A DNA stretch of 6,419 nucleotides from Euryarchaeota archaeon UBA226 (GTDB taxonomy: Archaea > Thermoplasmatota > Poseidoniia > Poseidoniales > Poseidoniaceae). This document shows, piece by piece, positions 5,001-6,419 of the stretch; position 1 is the first letter of the stretch; every line of letters begins with the position of its first letter. A program made the translations under genes and the position numbers. A model generated the notes under the pieces. It was not told the origin of the DNA and did not search any database. It saw nothing but the letters and a program-made list of their open reading frames with translations. The DNA lies in NCBI GenBank assembly GCA_002505935.1, contig DAWL01000108.1, positions 1 through 6,419 on the forward strand. The letters are read 5' to 3'.

Positions 5001-6419
5001 ATTCTTGGTTTCATGGGCCTCATTGTGGGCTACTTCGATGCGTAACAGTAGGCTCAACGTTGTCGCTGCTATGCGCAACCTGCCTCCACAGAAAGGAACA
5101 GGACCTGCTTGGTGGTCGTGGTTACTTCTTCTTTCGTTAGCGGGGGCTTCTGTAATATGTGCAGGGTGGTTCTTCTTGAGCGGTGGTAAAGATGGCTCTG
5201 CCCATGGCCTATGGTCTCTGACAGGGATATTTGCTCTGCTTGCTTTGGTACCATTCTTATTCCACAATCTGCCTCATTTGTTGGCATCAAAGCTGCCTTT
5301 AGCTGAACGATTGGCTCGTCATTCTGCTCGAAATACTATGGCTGTTCTCGGTATTTCGTTGGTTCTTTGGGCCATGTTACCAGATTGGTTAGACCCAGTA
5401 AGGGCCGGCCTCGAGCCAAATGAGTTCTCTTTCATCATCGTAGGAGTCTCCAGTGTCGCTGCCGGGGTATTATTGCTGACTTCTTTGGCGCCACTATTGG
5501 CTGGAATAATTGGTCGAGCAGCCAGTGTAACCAAACGTATCGGACCGGTGGTTCCTACGGCTTTGGCCTACCCTCTGTCAGCACCGTTCCGTACCGCATT
5601 GACAATTGGAATGTTTAGCCTTACAGTATTTTCAGTTGTGGTGTTGGCTGGTTATAGTGCTCAATTTGAGTCATATAGCGATTCATTCGTCGACGATGTT
5701 TCTGGTGATTTTGATTTGTTGGGGACGACTTCATCTTGGGATAGACCGCTACCCTTTGATGGTCCTTCGAGCGAATGGCAATGGCCGGATGAAATCAATG
5801 CGGACAAATTCGATGGTATGGGGGTAGTTTCATTGTCGGTCATTAGGTATGCTGCGTCAACCGATCCTGCGCCTATGGAAAGTGAAGATGCTTATTATTT
5901 GAGGGGAATTGACTCTGGATTCGCCGAACATGGCGGTCTTCCTCTACATATCTGGGATGACTCCTTGGGCGACGACTCCCAGCAGGCTTGGGCTGCGATT
6001 TCAAACAATCCAAACCTCTGCATTCTAGATGCCTCATTCGGCATGGAATTCCAGGGTCCAGGGGATGAAAATTCGCCATTTATGCAGCAGACTTTTTCAA
6101 TTGGAGAATCAATAATTGTAATTGATTCAAACAACCCCAGTATTACTCGAGAATTGGTAGTCATCGGATTCCTCGATGAAGGCTCTCTTTGGTCAGCTCC
6201 AGGAATTTGGGTTGGGCATTCAGCGGCCGAAGAATTCGATGCTCGTATCACTCGTCTCTATCTTTCGATGCCAGAAGGAAGCGATATTGAAGAAAAAGCG
6301 GATATGGCTGAAGAGTTAGAACGAGGATTCATTGATGCAGGCATGGAAGTCAATGTTATTGAGACCAGTGTAAAGGAATTTCAAATGGTTATTTTCGCAA
6401 TTTTCGACATATTCCAGTC
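2092..6419 (+). CDS. Large FtsX/MacB-type ABC permease, incomplete at C-terminus
   Basis: Frame open to the right edge: at least 1442 residues, so the 3' end is missing. It is the membrane partner of the ATPase just upstream. Three helices (about residues 2-20, 37-54, 61-83) precede RRKR (100-103) and the first FtsX-type helix (105-128, NTALMILGLLVGSAMV). Then comes a huge acidic extracytoplasmic domain (about 129-862), followed by helices at 864-886, 913-946 and 962-983 with the FtsX signature ERKNEMGMARALGM (891-904). About four linker helices (1007-1140) follow, then a second FtsX-type first helix (about 1167-1188, after YPLSAPFR), a second extracytoplasmic domain (1190-1430), and the beginning of its next helix. 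One chain thus carries both permease halves. Start: TTG at 2092 with GGAGGG, 13 bases after the ATPase stop. The ATG at 2056 is the alternative. A neutral N-terminus outside also fits the positive RRISLLK loop inside. Export or lipid/lipoprotein handling is likely; the substrate is unknown. Confidence 0.85.
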   Translation, partial: MSWLLFALAFGLHLLWTCLAQFASNPEVRRISLLKHLAVLSIVPTVAAATFTISYESGLNMFTAACLSVVIGILLHQGMLVFLSPRYLVLWRLASSNLVRRKRNTALMILGLLVGSAMVSSSLVVGDSMDATIKAEILLRQDTSDIEIYGIDPITGTWSELNETRMRSLGDLLESDKSSKNLVDGFSVGRMRSVSMFNNASSLGEPDASWWAMDPSLDAAGDWGLIGGESGISYSDIEAEELALGQPVFVANDVLADAIEAKEGDEVSISWSVRNQLGERSQRSETLVLWKVLETKAAGAVAGSKGGVLFSTLATAQSLQDAEGQVNLVRISALGGVDDSLESEAELFPHVERLLDEVLLAEDAGFFADGDSESGMISIGRSNSVGRLDGEMVRALRNYSIELGDEVSASELLQAPLISMRASNTPLTGLLQSETSGFIDGNSGRWYLHSGGVSFEPSNGRIQTWQMEEGSLLRGALLHQEGLLVAHDEGLSTLVTEDDAFEHEIPEGKVLGLANSGEEIHLLIHGEEGPELHSSSDLNVWVVEELPVDAISAEDGYLRYADEALVLHLKGLLEVETWIRDDGQWQLLESGPHEVTALSSEGFSFSAKRLQRLDGTSAIALGLPDLDVESWDTDDVWLSDNSIWHYDGTSFNNTSVRPFESCDGVSFSLVANQLLCSTTYGVLVSDAGNRSIRIPMITELEGLGQIPLFVVAASGQVEGIPEASMEEVRFSAWLDEALEDEAEVTLVGFLAGSRGNHSGLTLQVGQAIPPLPTAPGQADLADVIVGVVNFSTAEILSAAAEDERSLVVFSSQSYLETEVLNVSLASLTTWLDANADYEAAGLFVDRSKRDGILASEQASDSLAALFIVFGSFTMLAGMLLVVNIFVMVADERKNEMGMARALGMQRPDLRALFVLEGSLVAAVASALGSILGLLVGWLVATAFAWALSSVEGAFVHSWSWQSLVAGFAVGFLVSWASLWATSMRNSRLNVVAAMRNLPPQKGTGPAWWSWLLLLSLAGASVICAGWFFLSGGKDGSAHGLWSLTGIFALLALVPFLFHNLPHLLASKLPLAERLARHSARNTMAVLGISLVLWAMLPDWLDPVRAGLEPNEFSFIIVGVSSVAAGVLLLTSLAPLLAGIIGRAASVTKRIGPVVPTALAYPLSAPFRTALTIGMFSLTVFSVVVLAGYSAQFESYSDSFVDDVSGDFDLLGTTSSWDRPLPFDGPSSEWQWPDEINADKFDGMGVVSLSVIRYAASTDPAPMESEDAYYLRGIDSGFAEHGGLPLHIWDDSLGDDSQQAWAAISNNPNLCILDASFGMEFQGPGDENSPFMQQTFSIGESIIVIDSNNPSITRELVVIGFLDEGSLWSAPGIWVGHSAAEEFDARITRLYLSMPEGSDIEEKADMAEELERGFIDAGMEVNVIETSVKEFQMVIFAIFDIFQ
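3424..4170 (+). other. Beta-propeller-like region in first extracytoplasmic domain
   Basis: This covers permease residues about 445-693. Short strand-turn-strand units recur: LLHQEGLLVAHDEGL, GKVLGLANSGEEIHLLIHG, VDAISAEDGYLRYADEAL, VTALSSEGFSFSAKRLQRLDG, DVWLSDNSIWHYDGTSF, VSFSLVANQLLCSTTYGVLV. Unit starts are mostly 37-48 residues apart, with one longer gap of about 69. The Trp/Gly/Asp-rich turns, such as WIRDDGQWQLLESG and IWHYDGTSF, resemble propeller blades. Two cysteines (about 662 and 676) could form a disulfide in the last units. Ordinary MacB periplasmic core domains lack this. The fold is inferred from pattern alone. Confidence 0.45.

Noticed and set aside
4107..5267. Two long minus-strand frames of 161 and 222 codons
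   Set aside because: Both are antisense to clearly coding permease sequence, including the FtsX signature. Their translations are Ala/Thr/Asn/Ser-rich reflections of permease codons.
1..6419. CRISPR arrays, tRNA or rRNA genes, insertion sequences and long direct repeats
   Set aside because: I found no regularly spaced repeats, no cloverleaf-like or rRNA-like sequence, no transposase and no terminal inverted repeats.

Overview
The window looks archaeal. The main evidence is a NOB1-type ribosome-maturation nuclease (PIN domain followed by a CxxC...CxxCG zinc ribbon), a family confined to archaea and eukaryotes. It sits in tightly packed, intron-free DNA beside TatA and MoaD/ThiS-like genes. 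Base composition looks roughly balanced by eye, and the proteins are rich in Asp and Glu. Together with the very large, acidic FtsX-type permease, this suggests a planktonic Thermoplasmatota lineage such as Marine Group II (Poseidoniales). That placement is inference, because no rRNA or other phylogenetic marker is present apart from NOB1.

Layout, left to right. (1) On the minus strand, the N-terminal end of a VTT/DedA-type membrane protein runs off the left edge (1-176). (2) Divergent from it is a plus-strand NOB1-like nuclease gene (238-714). (3) It meets, with no base between the two stop codons, a short minus-strand pair made of a MoaD/ThiS-type sulfur carrier ending in Gly-Gly (1075-1308) and downstream a TatA-family translocase subunit (715-1023). 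(4) After a short divergent intergenic space holding a 13-bp palindrome, a plus-strand MacB/LolD-type ABC ATPase (1383-2078) is followed closely by its permease. The permease reading frame stays open for more than 4.3 kb to the right edge, so it is incomplete at its C-terminus. No gene-free stretch exceeds 300 bases.

How they fit together. The ATPase and permease form one transport operon. Family knowledge says such systems are mechanotransmission exporters or envelope-lipid/lipoprotein machines rather than classical importers. Here one polypeptide carries both FtsX-type halves, three extra N-terminal membrane segments, and a first extracytoplasmic domain of about 730 residues. The middle of that domain reads like a beta-propeller or similar all-beta repeat insert, which is the most unusual thing in the window. 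The MoaD-like/TatA pair could link sulfur-carrier or molybdopterin chemistry to Tat export of cofactor-loaded enzymes, but the pair may simply be neighbours. NOB1 is a housekeeping gene for the 3' end of 16S rRNA and has no evident link to its neighbours.
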